Assembly (NCBI RefSeq): GCF_004027225.2
Contig: NC_044282.2
Location: 62,299,725-62,363,724, forward strand
Source of the DNA: Strigops habroptila
Taxonomy: Eukaryota; Chordata; Aves; Psittaciformes; Psittacidae
Direction: 5' to 3'
Length of the DNA: 64,000 nucleotides
A model generated the notes under the pieces. The model had not been told where the DNA came from. It ran no database searches and worked only from the letters and a program-made list of their open reading frames with translations. This document shows positions 35,701 to 47,468 of the stretch, in pieces; the stretch's first letter is position 1, and each line of letters starts with the position of its first letter. Position numbers and translations under genes: made by a program.

Positions 35701-38700
35701 ATGCTAAGAATTAGTATAATTAAAAAAAATAAATATCATGATTCTGCAGATATGACATATCTGATCATTCTTGGAGAGACTTAGCAAAGAGTATCCTACC
35801 TTTTCTTGCTGGTTGGAGGTGAGCTGAATATGGGGTAGACGACAGCCTTTGAAGGAGATGCTAGAAAAGACAAGCAAAATTATTGTGGTTTAGAATCCTT
35901 TTTAGCTGCAGAACACATTGATACATGGCAACAGGCATTCAAACACCAAGGAGACTGCAAAATGACACATAACAGTGGAACTGAACTCCATAGACAAGAA
36001 GTTTGGAGAGTACTGGGAATCTGTGATGCTGCAGGATAAAAAGGTGTCCGTGAGTGGTATCCAGCCATAATCACCTTAAATGCACTGGAAGTGATGTTGA
36101 TCAGGCTCTCCGGTGCTTTCCCCTCTCACATCAGAATTATGAAGCAGAAATTTCTGCTGCAGTAGTTTAGTGCTTCCTTGGCTGTTAATTAAGAGTGTTA
36201 ATCAAGCAGAACTTTCTCCCTTTCCCATTATTTTGGCTAAGACACCATGAGCCTACAGCTTCTTTAGCCTCAAGAAGTTGGGAAGTGGTGGGTTAACCAC
36301 TAGGTTACAGCACACGAGCTGCAAGGTTTAGGATAATTTAGCAAAGACTTTGGTAAGTAAAGCCAAAGAAAAAATATTAGTTTGGAATTTATTTTCTCTC
36401 AAGGATAAAATTTTAGGTATTAGACTGCTTTATGCCATCGTATTTTGACCACATTCACCTCAGAGCAGCCTTCCAGTCCCTAAAAGGGCTGAAAACAAAT
36501 CTGGAGAGGAACTTCCAACAAGGGCCTGTAGGGACAGGACAAGGGGGAATGGCTTTAACCTGACAGAGGGGAGATTGAGATGAGATCTGAGGAAGAAGTT
36601 CTTCCCTGTGAGGGTGGCGAGGCCCTGGCACAGGTTGCCCAGAGAAGCTGTGGCTGCTCCATCCCTGGCAGTGTTCAAGACCAGGTTGGACGGGGCTTGG
36701 AGCAACCTGCTCTAGTGGAAGGTGTCCCTGTCATGGCAAGGAGTTGGAACTGGATGAGTTTTAAGGTCCCTTCCATCCCAAACCATTCTGTGATTTTATG
36801 ATTCTTAGGAATTACAGAAACTTAGTAACATCTGCAAGCAGAAGAGTGGCCCTAACAGCCTCCAAAAAACATACCATGCAGATGAACCAATTTCTAGGAA
36901 ACTGTACATAATAGGAAGTATCTTGTTCACATCAGTAGTGGAAAAGATCATAAGGAGTTGTGAAGACACTAATAAACAATAAAAAGCCTACAGATTCCTA
37001 GAAATGCGGGACCTTAGAGGGCCAAGACACTTCTTTGGAAAGGCCCCAGCAGGCAAATGCAGGTGATGTCTGGAAACATGATGGCAACAGTTTTATAAAC
37101 AGGTGGAAATCACAGTGAGAGGAGTATTTTATCCAGAGCTACAGATAGCAGGAAGAAGAGCAGCTGCAGAAGGGAGCACGCCACTCCTCGGGATGAGGAG
37201 GAGGCACAGGGAAGTGCTGACCTTCAGTAACAGGCTTCACTACTTTCCAAAAAGCTGATAAATAAGTTCCCATGTGAAGCAAGACTAAAGGGGAGGGAGG
37301 GTTGTAAAAAAACCCAAAAAGCTCAGGAGTGCTGGTAATTTCTTCAAGAAACAGATTAAGACCAGATGTGCCAGAACGAAGTGGAGTAAGAGACAAACAC
37401 AGCTAAATTGTAACTTTTTCTCTCACTGGAAATTCAAGGAATATCAAAGGGAATAGAAACCGGGGGAGAGCAGAGCAGCAACACGAAGGACTGAAAGCAG
37501 AAATGCCAACCTGCAAAATGAGCTGTACCTGGGGAGGCAGTGGCACCCTGTAACAGAAGAAAACCCAGATGCTTTGCTACCAAAAGGGGAGGAAACACTA
37601 AAGCCAGATGACAAATGACGACAAGAACATGTAGTGCCTTTTTATTTCAGTCATCAATAAAAGAATGAGTTGTGATGTGAGTGTCAGCACAATTAAGACC
37701 AAAAGGAGATAAACTTCCACAGCTGGGGAAAGATGTCAAGGGCACACACAGATAAATTAGACCTTTACAGGCTCATAAGGGTTGACTCAACCCAGGGCTG
37801 CTGGGACTGGAATAGAGAGTGCTGCCTATTTTTAAAAGGGAAAAATGGAGAAACCAGGAAATTAGGATAAAATAACATGACCTCAACTTCTGCAAACATA
37901 CTGGCACATGTTAGTGCATACTTGGAAGATGAGACAGCAGGTAGAGGCCAACACATTATTTTGCTTTAATAAAAAAAATATTTAAGTAACATATATCTTT
38001 TTTATCACTTGTTATTCCCAAGAGGAAAAATAATACTTATTGTTAATAATTCACTGCTGAAACAAGAAGTATAGAGTGGACTTTCTTCAGTGGCTGTCAG
38101 GAGTAAATGCTAATATGTGCTTCTACCTTTACAGGTAATACTTAGCACATAGGGGCATTTATGATTTTAATTTTTTAAAGCATTCTTGCATTGAAAAAGG
38201 TCAGAGAAAACAGGCTGAAATAAGGATAAGGGGAACCACTACACTTAACCACAAGCCAGGGGAAAATAAGGGATAGGGATCAACCCTCCAGGCAGCAGCT
38301 GCATGTAAAACACGTGGGTTGCTGTCTGCCTCCAACCAAAGGCAGCTCACAAGGTTTCCTGTGGAAATGTAGGTGTTTGTTGCGTGAGAAATAGATTAAT
38401 TACTCCTTTCCTGGTAATTAGTGCTCGTAAGGCTTAGAGGAAGTTCTCTTTGGGGGTATCCTGCCAGGAAAGATGTGGTTTGGTCTGGATAAAACAAATA
38501 AGTGACAGCGTCAGATGCCTAAAACTCAAGATTGAGAAAGGAAAATGGAATAAATCGAGGGAACAGGCCAGGGGAAAAAAGCGGGGGAGCGGGAAGAGAA
38601 GGCTTTGGGGAGACCTTAGAGCAGCTTCCAGTGCCTAAAGGGGCTGACAAGAAAGCTGGAGAGGGGCTTTTGACAAGGGCCTGTAGGGACTGGACAAGGG

Positions 38701-41700
38701 GGAACGGCTTTAAACTGCCAGAGGGGAGATTGAGATGAGATCTTAGGAAGAAGTTCTTCCCTGTGAGGGTGGTGAGGCCCTGGCACAGGTTGCCCAGAGA
38801 AGCTGTGGCTGCCCCATCCCTGGCAGTGTTCAAGGCCAGGTTGGACGGGGCTTGGAGCAACCTGCTCTAGTGGAAGGTGTCCCTGCCCATGGCAGGGGTT
38901 TGGAACTGGATGAGCTTTAAGGCCCCTTCCAACCCAGACCGTTCTGTGAGTCAATGAAAAATGTGATCGTTGGTTTCAAATACAGCAATTTCAAAAATCT
39001 TACTGGGAATGGACTCTGTCATAAAGCAAAGGGGAAAGGCAGGTTAGATGTCAAAACAAAAAACAGTTCACATACTGCTTAACACTCAGGTTCATCAGGG
39101 AGACGGCAGTATCTCCATTACTGCCCATCTTATTTAAACACTAAATTACAGGACAACATGGGAATTCAGCAGAGCTGATCCTGCTGGGGAGAAGCAGGTA
39201 ACCTAGGGGATTTTTAGAGTCTCTTCTGCTTCATTTTCCTACAGCAACAAAAGTCACAGACCAAGAAAAGTATAATCCAGCTCACCTTGCTTATTCACCT
39301 TCTGTGGAGGCTGGCTTGAAGGAATAATGCCATCATCCAACTCACAGGCTGTAGAACTGATTTCATCAGCATCCTATAAACAGAGACAAATTTTTAAGGC
39401 AAAAACAAAACTCTCCAGTTGATTAAGTTCTCAGACAGCAGCTACAGAGTCACACAGAGTTCAAAGGAGCTTCACAGTGAGCATTAATTGACATGATAAA
39501 GCATTATAGTTGTATTTTCCAATCACAAAACGTGGTCTTAGCACACTCCCTGTCTCACTGTTATTAAAGTTACACCTGAACGCTGAACTCCAAAATGTTG
39601 CACCCTGTACTGAGGAAAAACTTGTTTCCTGCAGGTTACTCTCAGCCTTCTGGAGCACCATCAATATTTACCTGCCTTCAGGTACTGTTAAGACCAAATT
39701 CGGCTTGTGACAACGACCATGGATTTTGATTCTTAACACCTATGTGTGTCCCTGCTTTTGTTTTATTACAGGATGCAGGGGGTTTATTTGCTTTTTAAGT
39801 AAATCTTAACTGTAGAGGTTTGTATCACTTCTTCTCAATCTCTGGGACTCTGCTTCACTCTCTGCCTACACATCTGCACCTTCACAGCTTCTGGAAGCCT
39901 CTCACAGATGCTCTATAAAAACCAAAGTTTGCCAAACTGATTTTTGCCTTGAACTCTGCTCTTTTTGTATATGACAGTGTATTATTTCCCACCAGGAACA
40001 GCGGGCAAAGGACCTGGCAGTAGCAGAATCCAAGACCAGATCAAGGCCACACTTGGTCTGTGCTCAGTTTGCAGTAAGGAAGTTGCCGAGTTCCCTTTTC
40101 AAACACTCCATGTTCTGGTTAACCTCAGAGAACTCGTTTGCCAACTCAAAAACTGCCACAACAGCAGGATGAAATGCTATCAGATCATTTCTTCTTTTTA
40201 ACCACACATGCAAGATTGGACTGTGCAAGCCAACAATTGTGTTCTATTAAAGCTGCATTGTAAAAACATATTGACAATTAAGTCAGGAATGCAAGAGAGA
40301 TACTAAACCAGTGCAGGTGAACAAAGGAGACCATAAACTGTCTTTTATGGAATACAGAACACATTAGCCCTATAGAAACAGCTTCCCATCTTGTTCACTG
40401 CTTCCTTTCTATGCCCAGTATAAAACATTACAGTAGTATTCCAGCAGCTTTCCCTACTTTTCTACATTTTAAGATGCTGGAATGGAACAGCAAAATATGA
40501 CATTAAGTGTAATGAAATAGTTTGCAAACCTGTTCTGAATCAGTGTTTTACTGCTGTGCTCCCTCCACTGTCATCCTCACCCTTCCCACCTCAGCACGTT
40601 AGGCAGCAAAACCCACGTCCCACGTTTTAAACGATTCTCTAGCAAATCCTCAAATTAAAAGCCAGGTCTGGCAAGGTGTTACCTGGTCAGCAGCGAGACT
40701 CATTGAAACATGTAACTATTTCAGCACTGCTAAACATACTTGTACAAGAATCATATCATAGGATCACGGGAATGGTTTGGGTTGGAAGGGACCTTAAAGC
40801 TCATCCAGTTCCAAACCCCTGCCACGGGCAGGGACACCTTCCACTAGAGCAGGTTGCTCCAAGCCCTGTCCAGCCTGGTCTTGAACACTGCCAGGGATGG
40901 GGCAGCCACAGCTTCTCTGGGCACCCTGTGCCAGGGCCTCACCACCCTCACAGGGAACAACTTCTGCCTAAGATCTCATCTAAATCTCCCCTCTGTCAGG
41001 TTAAAGCCATTCCCCTTGTCCTGTCCCTACAGGCCCTTGTCAAAAGCCCCTCTCCAGATTTCTTGTAGCCCCTTTAGGCACTGGAAGCTGCTCTAAGGTC
41101 TCCCTGGAGCCTTCTGTTCTCCAGGCTGAACAAGCCCAGCTCTCTCAGCCTGTCTCCATAGCAGAGGTGCTCCAGTGCTCGGAGCATCTTTGTGGCCTCC
41201 TCTGGACTTGCCCCAACAATCAAATGTATGTTTAAAAAAACACCCCAAAACAACACTTATCTATCACCAGGAGTATTCCCTGTGAAGGGAGCAACAGATA
41301 AAAATTGCAATAGGCCTTTTTGGCAATAGAACTGTTGGAGTCCTCAAACACAGAGTTTCCAGCTCGGAAAACTCCTTGATTTGTTGAAGCATGAGAACCC
41401 ATGGCTCAGCCTTGCTTCCTGGGAGGAGGGAGCTGCAGAACCAGCACAGGTAGCTCCTGCTGGGGAAATAATCACTAAAAAGATAACCCAGAGCAGAGCA
41501 AAGCCTGCTGTGTCAGCAAGCAGTGTCTCATGGCTAAGGAGAAATTGCTAAAGACACACTAGAAACAATAGTGCTTTCTGTGTCTGATCACTGGCTGAGG
41601 CTAAGAACATTGGTTTCAAGGAGCACAGAAGCAGAAGTCATGTGAAGAGCTGCTGTCCTTGAGGACAGGGGCTCATGACCTCCCACAGTCCTCAGCAAGG

Positions 41701-44700
41701 TCAGACTTGGCAGTTGTTACATTCATTAAAAAGAGAAAAAAAGCTTAAAACCTTCTTTTTCAGCTTTGTCCTTTATCACATGGAAAAGAAACAACAAACC
41801 CCAAAAAAGATACAGATTATCTTTTGAAAAACAGCACACAGAAAGCTTTCCTTTCAGCCACCATAAAGGGAATAGCTCTGCAGCCAAGCGATAGTGACCG
41901 ACCGGGATGCCAACAGGAACATCCCGAAAGTTCACCACAGTTTTAAGCCTTCATAAGGCAGGAATAAATCTGTGAGTTTTCCTAGGCAAAATCCACTCAT
42001 ACACCTAAATAAACACCTGGTGTCAGAATGAGCAGAGCATGTGTTCACCTCAGGCTTGTGCAGCGGGCTCTGAGGACATGTCTACTTACCACACTCTCTG
42101 CATTGCTCTCTCCTCCAACTGCAGGCCTGGAAGCACAAAAGGGACCAGAAGTGCTTCTGCTTTTCCACAGAGATGCTTTTCCACCACATGCTGCATCTCT
42201 CTCTTTATTTACATAGCTTGTAGAGTCCTCCCTGTTTTTATTTTCCTTCTTCTGAGGCACAGAAATACTTCTCAATATACCACCTGCCTCAACAATTTTG
42301 TTTCCATCAGCTGAATTGGACTTTGTAGCTGTTGGTGGTCTGGGCTGGTTGTTTTCTTGCAGAGATTTGGGATGAGACGACAGAGACTTGGTGTCCACAA
42401 CTGGCTTCTTAGAGCGCGATTTCTTCCTGGCATTGAAGAACGCTGCTCCCAGCTGGAGTTTCAGGGCTGGTTTAACTGTCATGCTTAGGACTCTGAAGGG
42501 TGAATCCATCTTCTTTTTAACTAGGGAATTCACATTCTCCTTCTCCATGCTGGATTTTTCTGCTGGTGTCTCTTTCTTTGCCTTCTTAGGAGCTTTGGGG
42601 ACAGTTTTGCCATGCTTGGATTTTGTTGTGTGCTTGGGTGGCTTCAAGCTTGTATTCCTGCTCAAGCCCACGTTCATCTTCTCGGTCCTGCTGGCAGCTG
42701 GGAGATGTTCATCCCCGTTCCTCTCACCCAAAGGGCGGTGCTCGTTCAGCTCTTTCCTCTCATAAGGAGTAAGGTAGCGCTTTTCCTTGCTGTAAAAAGA
42801 CCCCACAGGCACGAAGAGCTTGTAGGAAGAAGCAGTCTTTGGGGACAATTTCCTTGAGGACTCGCTGTGCACAGCTGTGGGAGCACTGGCTGCCTGAAGG
42901 GGTGAAACATCCAGCCTCCTTGAGAGCACTGGCCTCACTGGGACAGCCTGGTTTTCTTTCATCTCATCGCTGGAGCTAGAGGACCATTGTATTTGGGAAG
43001 CAGACAGATTATTTCTTGGTTTCTTGAGTGGAGACAGACCTTCAGGAAAGCCCATCATCTTTTTCTTCACAGGAGTCTCAAAGACTAAGGAGGAACTGTA
43101 AGAATAATGACAGAGCAAAACATCACATGTACTCTTGAAAGGTTTTCAATTATTGTTTTACTTAAAATAATGCTTAACTTTCACATAGCTGAGTTGCCTG
43201 TACTGGTACATGCCCTATAAGAAATACAAATATCAAAGTACAATATCCAAATATCACAGAACGGTTTGGGTTGGAAAGGACCTTAAAGATCATCTAGTTC
43301 CAACCCCCTTCCACTAGAGCAGGTTGCTCCAAGCCCCTGTGTCCAACCTGGCCTTGAACACTGCCAGGGATGGGGCAGCCACAGCTTCTTTGGGCAACCT
43401 GTGCCAGGGCCTCAGCACCCTCACAGGGAACAACTTCTGCCTAAGATCTTATCTAAATCTCCCCTCTGTCAGTTTAAAGCCATTCCCTCTTGTCCTGCCC
43501 CTACAGGCCCTTGCCAAAAGCCCCTCTCCAGATTTCTTGTTGGCCCCTTTAGGCACTGGAAGCTGCTCTAAGGTCTCCCCTTAAGGAGCCTTCTCTTGTC
43601 CAGGCTGAACCAGCCCAGCTCTCTCAGCCTGTCTCCATAGCAGAGGTGCTCCAGCCCTCGGAGCATCTTTGTGGCTTCCTCTGGCCTCACTCCAACAGCT
43701 CCATGTCCTTCTTATGTCAGGGGCCAACCATATGTTACAACCAGGAACAGCTGGGACTCCCCCCTGCCCCATGGTAGGGGGTGTGGAACTAGATGAGCTT
43801 TCAGGTCCCTTCCAACCCCAATGGTTCTGTGATTCTACGATATTTAACACGGAACACAGTGAGGCATTTCCTCAGCAAGTATTTACATCCTACCTCAGGA
43901 ATTTGTCCTTCCAATTCTGAAATCAAACTCCTCTCTTGGTCTCCCCAGAAATATTTTTATGACGGAAGTACAGAAAAAGCATGAGAAAAAGCTTTTCCAC
44001 TAGAAATGTTACAAGAGAATGAGAAACAAGCTATTGCTCTGGATTTAACATTCAGCATTTTGCTCCTGGCCAGTGGCTTCTCCTCCACTATATAGGGGGA
44101 AAAAATAAAAATCTATAATATTTTTAGGTACACATAACAAATGCACTATTTTTCTATTAACACCAGAAGACTATTCAGATAATTTGTGCTGTATTTCCAT
44201 AGTGTGTCTCAAAGTCTTTCCAAATGGGAAAGAATGAGGCTTCACCCCAAAGAAATGCAAACATCAGGGGGCTTATTTCTTCAGTTTCTAAACAGTCAGG
44301 TTTTATGGGACTTACTGCAGGCTACGCCTGGGTGCAAGTGTCACAAAACTGTATGCACCTGACAGAGGTGATTCTCAGAACAAGATACCTTAATTTATCA
44401 AAAGAAAGATATAAATGCCCTAATGCATGTGCTGACATGTGTCTGCCAAGTATCAGCTCAGCATAATAGCTTTTTCTTACTTCTAATTCTGTGCTTGAAG
44501 ATCATTTTTAGCTTTGGTTTCCCTACATAGTCGATGAAACCTCTCAAGATGCTCAGCAAAACATAAACACGTTCTTAGTCACTGATTAATAAACAGGGGC
44601 TGATGCTAAGCGTGTCTCAGAACCATCTTAATATTTTTTCCACTTCACATGAAAAGCTCTCAAGGATTTTAAGAATCTGGTTTATTCTACGTACAGCAAT

Positions 44701-44795
44701 TAAGTGGTTTTTATTAGGAAAATAAATTCTGTGAGAAGTTACCTGTCGGTGTCAGTAGAACTACGACTCCTCTTCTGTGGGGTACCAGCTGCCAT
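26703..44795 (-). CDS. ESCO2: ESCO2, cohesin acetyltransferase, complete
   Basis: Coding exons in transcript order: 44795-44743, 43095-42090, 39373-39286, 35860-35800, 33004-32875, 30692-30561, 30262-30173, 29527-29384, 28191-28007 and 26841-26703. The sum is 2028 nt, an open frame of 675 aa (human 601). ESCO2 acetylates SMC3 in S phase to establish sister-chromatid cohesion; human mutations cause Roberts syndrome. Visible: start MAAGTPQKR; a basic disordered N-terminal half with KEN motifs at 64-66 and 204-206; family boxes [15 protein letters not shown] (from 118) and PFRVLS to GAAFF (217-238); a C2H2 finger (C458, C461, H476, H480); and the GNAT core with the acetyl-CoA loop RRGKGIA at 616-622 and the end [14 protein letters not shown]. 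The finger, GNAT core and C-terminus match human closely; the N-terminal half is divergent, as usual. A non-coding exon 1 ends at 46747. The introns hold eleven CR1 insertion sites. Confidence 0.97.
27173..27298 (-). mobile_element. CR1 LINE 3' end, short
   Basis: Only the last 125 bases (AGTCACAGAATGGTTTGGGT to GTCCAACCTGG), in the last ESCO2 intron. Confidence 0.95.
27431..27448. repeat. AT-only palindrome ATATATATTAATATATAT
   Basis: An 18-base self-complementary AT run in the last ESCO2 intron, likely a simple-sequence product. Confidence 0.8.
28549..29338 (-). mobile_element. CR1 LINE, longest copy in the window, with flanking 10-bp direct repeats
   Basis: About 790 bases, reaching furthest 5' (TGCAGGACCTTGCGCTTGG). 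TAGCCTGCAA occurs exactly on both sides (28539-28548 and 29339-29348). It lies in the ESCO2 intron 46 bases downstream (in transcript sense) of the exon ending at 29384. Confidence 0.95.
29541..29562 (+). repeat. (AG)n microsatellite in an ESCO2 intron
   Basis: About ten AG units, beginning some 14 bases upstream (in the transcript sense) of the ESCO2 exon 29527-29384. On the transcript it is a (CT)n tract and so lengthens the polypyrimidine tract of that acceptor. Confidence 0.85.
30811..30920 (-). mobile_element. CR1 LINE 3' end, short
   Basis: TCATAGAATCATAGAATAAC through ACACCTTCCACTACAGCA; ESCO2 intron. Confidence 0.9.
31278..31791 (+). mobile_element. CR1 LINE fragment
   Basis: Young subtype, antisense to ESCO2, from CTGCAGTCCTGCATCCAGC to CCTTCCAACCCAAACCAG. 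Confidence 0.95.
32548..32579. repeat. Perfect 32-bp palindrome in an ESCO2 intron
   Basis: The two 16-base arms are exact reverse complements with no spacer, centred on GGATATCC. Left arm begins CCAAGCCTGTATGG. Confidence 0.95.
33364..33876 (-). mobile_element. CR1 LINE fragment
   Basis: Young subtype, from TCATAGAATCACAGAATGG to GAAGAGCTGGACACAGG; ESCO2 intron. Confidence 0.95.
34759..34784. repeat. Hairpin, 12-bp perfect stem with 2-base loop
   Basis: TACTCATCAGTT (34759-34770), loop AC, then its exact reverse complement (34773-34784), inside an ESCO2 intron. Confidence 0.95.
35178..35513 (-). mobile_element. CR1 LINE fragment
   Basis: Young subtype 3' end, stopping at CCCCTTTAGGTACTAG; ESCO2 intron. 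Confidence 0.95.
36461..36806 (+). mobile_element. CR1 LINE fragment
   Basis: Starts CAGAGCAGCCTTCCAGTCCC, ends ATTCTGTGATTTTATGATTC; antisense to ESCO2. Confidence 0.95.
38592..38957 (+). mobile_element. CR1 LINE fragment
   Basis: Young subtype, starts GAAGAGAAGGCTTTGGGGAG, antisense to ESCO2. Confidence 0.95.
40753..41218 (-). mobile_element. CR1 LINE fragment
   Basis: Young subtype, from ATCATAGGATCACGGGAATG to CCTCTGGACTTGCCCCAAC. Confidence 0.95.
43251..43846 (-). mobile_element. CR1 LINE composite (minus copy plus plus-strand 3' end)
   Basis: 43251-43724 is a minus-strand young copy. About 36 bases later, 43761-43846 is the last part of a CR1 in plus orientation, ending GGTTCTGTGATTCTACGA. 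Confidence 0.9.
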
Positions 44796-45872
44796 GGCTG
44801 CCTCAGAGCACCTACAAAAACATGGTTTTGATAGCTTGAAATAGATTTCCAGTAAAAACAAATAAACAGGGTTAGTAAAGAAGGAAGAGAAGGTGAAGGA
44901 CTGGGCAGAAAACACTGATGGAAGCAGTTTGGGACTGATGGAAATGAGAACACCACGGGGCTGTTTCGGTTGAGTGCAAGTTCTAAAACAAGCGTGCACA
45001 GAAGAGATCTTCCAGGTCAAGAACGATTCTGTCACCATGGACCAATGCATCCTAAAGTCCCTTCTCTAAAACAGAGCCAGATAATTCAGAAATGTGTTTT
45101 CCTTTCCCCTCGCAAAGCTCATTCCAGACCTCACTGATGCAGTTCCTAGAAACCTGCTTGCTCCTGCCTGTATTCATGGTCAGTTTATTCCCACAAGGAT
45201 TTCACACTGGCATTCACCTACCAGCAGAGACAGCTCTTTACCCAACACACTTTTAAAGTTTCTCTCCCACTTTCTATCTGGCCACATAACATAAACCACA
45301 CTTTTTTTAGCCTTCATTAACCCAGTAGCCATTTAAACCAGTTTAACACTCGACACCATTTGTCCCATCTCTTCCAGTTTGAGATAATATCATACAACAT
45401 TAACTTTCTCGTTACATGGTGTTTCATAACCAAAAGCCTGGAACAAACAAATGCTTTGTATCCAGCAGGACTAAGCAAATATTCATAAACTGCTACAACA
45501 GCACAAGGAATAATTTATTCAATAATCTACCAGCAGGGGGAAGCGTTCACGCATTGCTGATACGTGGGAAGCAGTGACAGGTGACAGCAGAGAGCCGCGA
45601 CAAGCTGTTATCAAGCCCAGGAACACGAAGGACAACATAGGTGAGAAAGGATGAAGCCAAGAGCTGCAGCAGGAGTTGCACAACCTCAGCACAGTGCAGC
45701 GCTGGCGGAAGGGAAGTACAAGAGAGGGCAGGCAATGCCCTAGAAACAGAAGGCAACAGTAACAAGCCTGCAGGTACCTGGGTAGTAAGAAACTAGGTGC
45801 AGATTAAGAAAAAGAGAAAGACAAGGACACGTTGTTGGTGGAAGAGTCAAGGGGAACGCATCAGGGGTGCAG

Positions 45873-46356
45873 TCATACAATGGTTTAGGTTAGAAGGGAC
45901 CTTAAAGCTCATCCAGTTCCATCCCCCTGCCACAGGCAGGGACTCCTTCCACTAGACCAGGTTGCTCAAGCCCCTGTGTCCAACCTGGCCTTGAACACTG
46001 CCAGGGATGGGGCAGCCACAGCTTCTCTGGGCACCCTGTGCCAGGGCCTCACCACCCTCACAGGGAACAACTTCTTCCTAAGATCTCATCTCAATCTCCC
46101 CTCTGTCAGGTTAAAGCCATTCCCCCTTGTCCTGTCCCTACAGGCCCTTGTCAAAAGCCCCTCTCCAGCTTTCTTGTGGGCCCCTTTAGGCACTGGAAGC
46201 TGCTCTAAGGTCTCCCTGGAGCCTTCTCTTCTCCAGGCTGAACAAGCCCAGCTCTCTCAGCCTGTCTCCATAGCAGAGCTGCTCCAGCCCTTGGAGCATC
46301 TTCGTGGCCTCCTCTGGACTCGTTCCAAGGGCTCCACACCCTTCTTATGCTGGGGA
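45873..46356 (-). mobile_element. CR1 LINE fragment in ESCO2 intron 1
   Basis: Young subtype, about 390 bases from predicted ESCO2 exon 1, close to the CpG island edge. Confidence 0.95.
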
Positions 46357-46746
46357 CAGCCCTGTAACCTGTCCTGTCATCCCGCACATCCCACACATAA
46401 GCAGCTGCCCATGGCGGTCCCAGACGCCCACCCCTGCCTGAAGTGTTCTCAGCCCAGTTTTGCCTCAGACCACAGACCCTACAGACACCCTGCCCTGTGC
46501 TGCGGCACCAGCGCCTCACCCTTGCACCCCCCCCAACCCTCCCGTTCGCCGGGGCCTCCCTAAACCGCCCCGGGACCCCCGGAACATCCGTCCCCCACCG
46601 GGCCCGGCCGTTCCTCCCTCAGCCCACACCGGCGCCCCAGAACCGCACCCGCCCATGACGCCCGCACCCCTAACGCGGACCCCACACCCCGAAACGGCAC
46701 CGAACCCGCCCCAAGCCCCCTCCCGGTCCCGTCCGCGCTCCCTCAC

Positions 46747-46800
46747 CTCAGCGCCACCTCTGCCGTTACCGCTCCCGCGCCTTCGAACCCGCGCTCAGTT
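46747..46800 (-). other. ESCO2 non-coding exon 1 (predicted)
   Basis: Read on the minus strand, a strong donor (CTGAG/GTGAGG) lies at 46747/46746. The next acceptor, at 44812, opens the exon with the ATG at 44795. The upstream limit is a guess from the start of the CpG-dense core. Confidence 0.6.
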
Positions 46801-47405
46801 GCCCGCCCGCCCGCCCTCCTCTTCCCATTCGCCGAGCGCCACGTCACTCAACGTGATCTTCACCGCCATTGGCCCAGCTGAGGCGCGCCGCTTTGCACCC
46901 GCCCCCCCACGCTTTCCAGGCAATCAGATAGCAGAGGTCTGCATGGCCGCTTCCCCAGAAGGACTCCAACTCCCAGCGTGCCCCGCGAGCACTGCGCCCA
47001 CTCCCCTACGGGGGGCGCGCGCGGGGGCTGATGGGAGTTGTAGTCCACGCCCTGGGCGGTGGGAGGCACAAAGCAAGGGACTGAGTGAACCGGGAGGCGT
47101 TTGTAAACCTTAAGGGGGTCCCTAGGCACGCTTCGGGGAGCCATTTACACATCTGCAGAGAAAACAACAAACTAATGTAAAGGAAAATGATATAAACCAA
47201 CAGAAACAGCGCTCCGTGGTCACACCCAACCACTGCGCAGGCGCAGTGCTCGTTCTGCCCTCACCGCCCGCAGGGCTGTGCGCATGCGTGTAGCGCGATA
47301 AACAGCCGTTTCGCCCTACTGCGCGTGCGGCATCGCTCTGTGCGCATGCGCCATGCGCACCGCCGGTTGCCGCCGGAGCGGGGCAGCGGCCGCCGTGTGA
47401 GATCC
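46748..47405. promoter_or_regulatory. Shared ESCO2/CCDC25 CpG-island promoter
   Basis: The two genes are head to head, about 670 bases from ESCO2 exon 1 to the CCDC25 ATG. Near ESCO2: an E2F-like TCCCGCGCC next to TTCGAA (CHR type) at 46773-46787, TGACGT on the minus strand at 46841-46846, and CCAAT on the minus strand at 46868-46872. In the middle: ZNF143-type motifs at 46963-46987 (+) and 47027-47044 (-). Near CCDC25: NRF1-type motifs at 47233-47246, 47278-47290, about 47317 and 47341-47352 (TGCGCATGCGCC, a full consensus). These are motif matches; binding is inferred. Confidence 0.7.
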
Positions 47406-47455
47406 GGGCCGGGCCGGGCCGGGCCGGGCCGGGCCGCGCCGCGCCGCGCCGCGCC
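47406..47455 (+). repeat. GGGCC/GCGCC pentanucleotide repeat in the CCDC25 5' UTR
   Basis: There are six exact GGGCC units (47406-47435) followed by four exact GCGCC units (47436-47455), 13 bases before the CCDC25 start codon. The run of GGG tracts spaced by CC could form a G-quadruplex in the mRNA. Confidence 0.95.
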
Positions 47456-47468
47456 GGGAGCCGCCGCC

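Noticed and set aside
46460-47113. 217-codon open frame in the ESCO2/CCDC25 promoter
   Set aside because: GC-rich CpG-island sequence keeps frames open. The product is proline/arginine-rich, spans promoter motifs and the ESCO2 exon 1 donor, and resembles nothing known.
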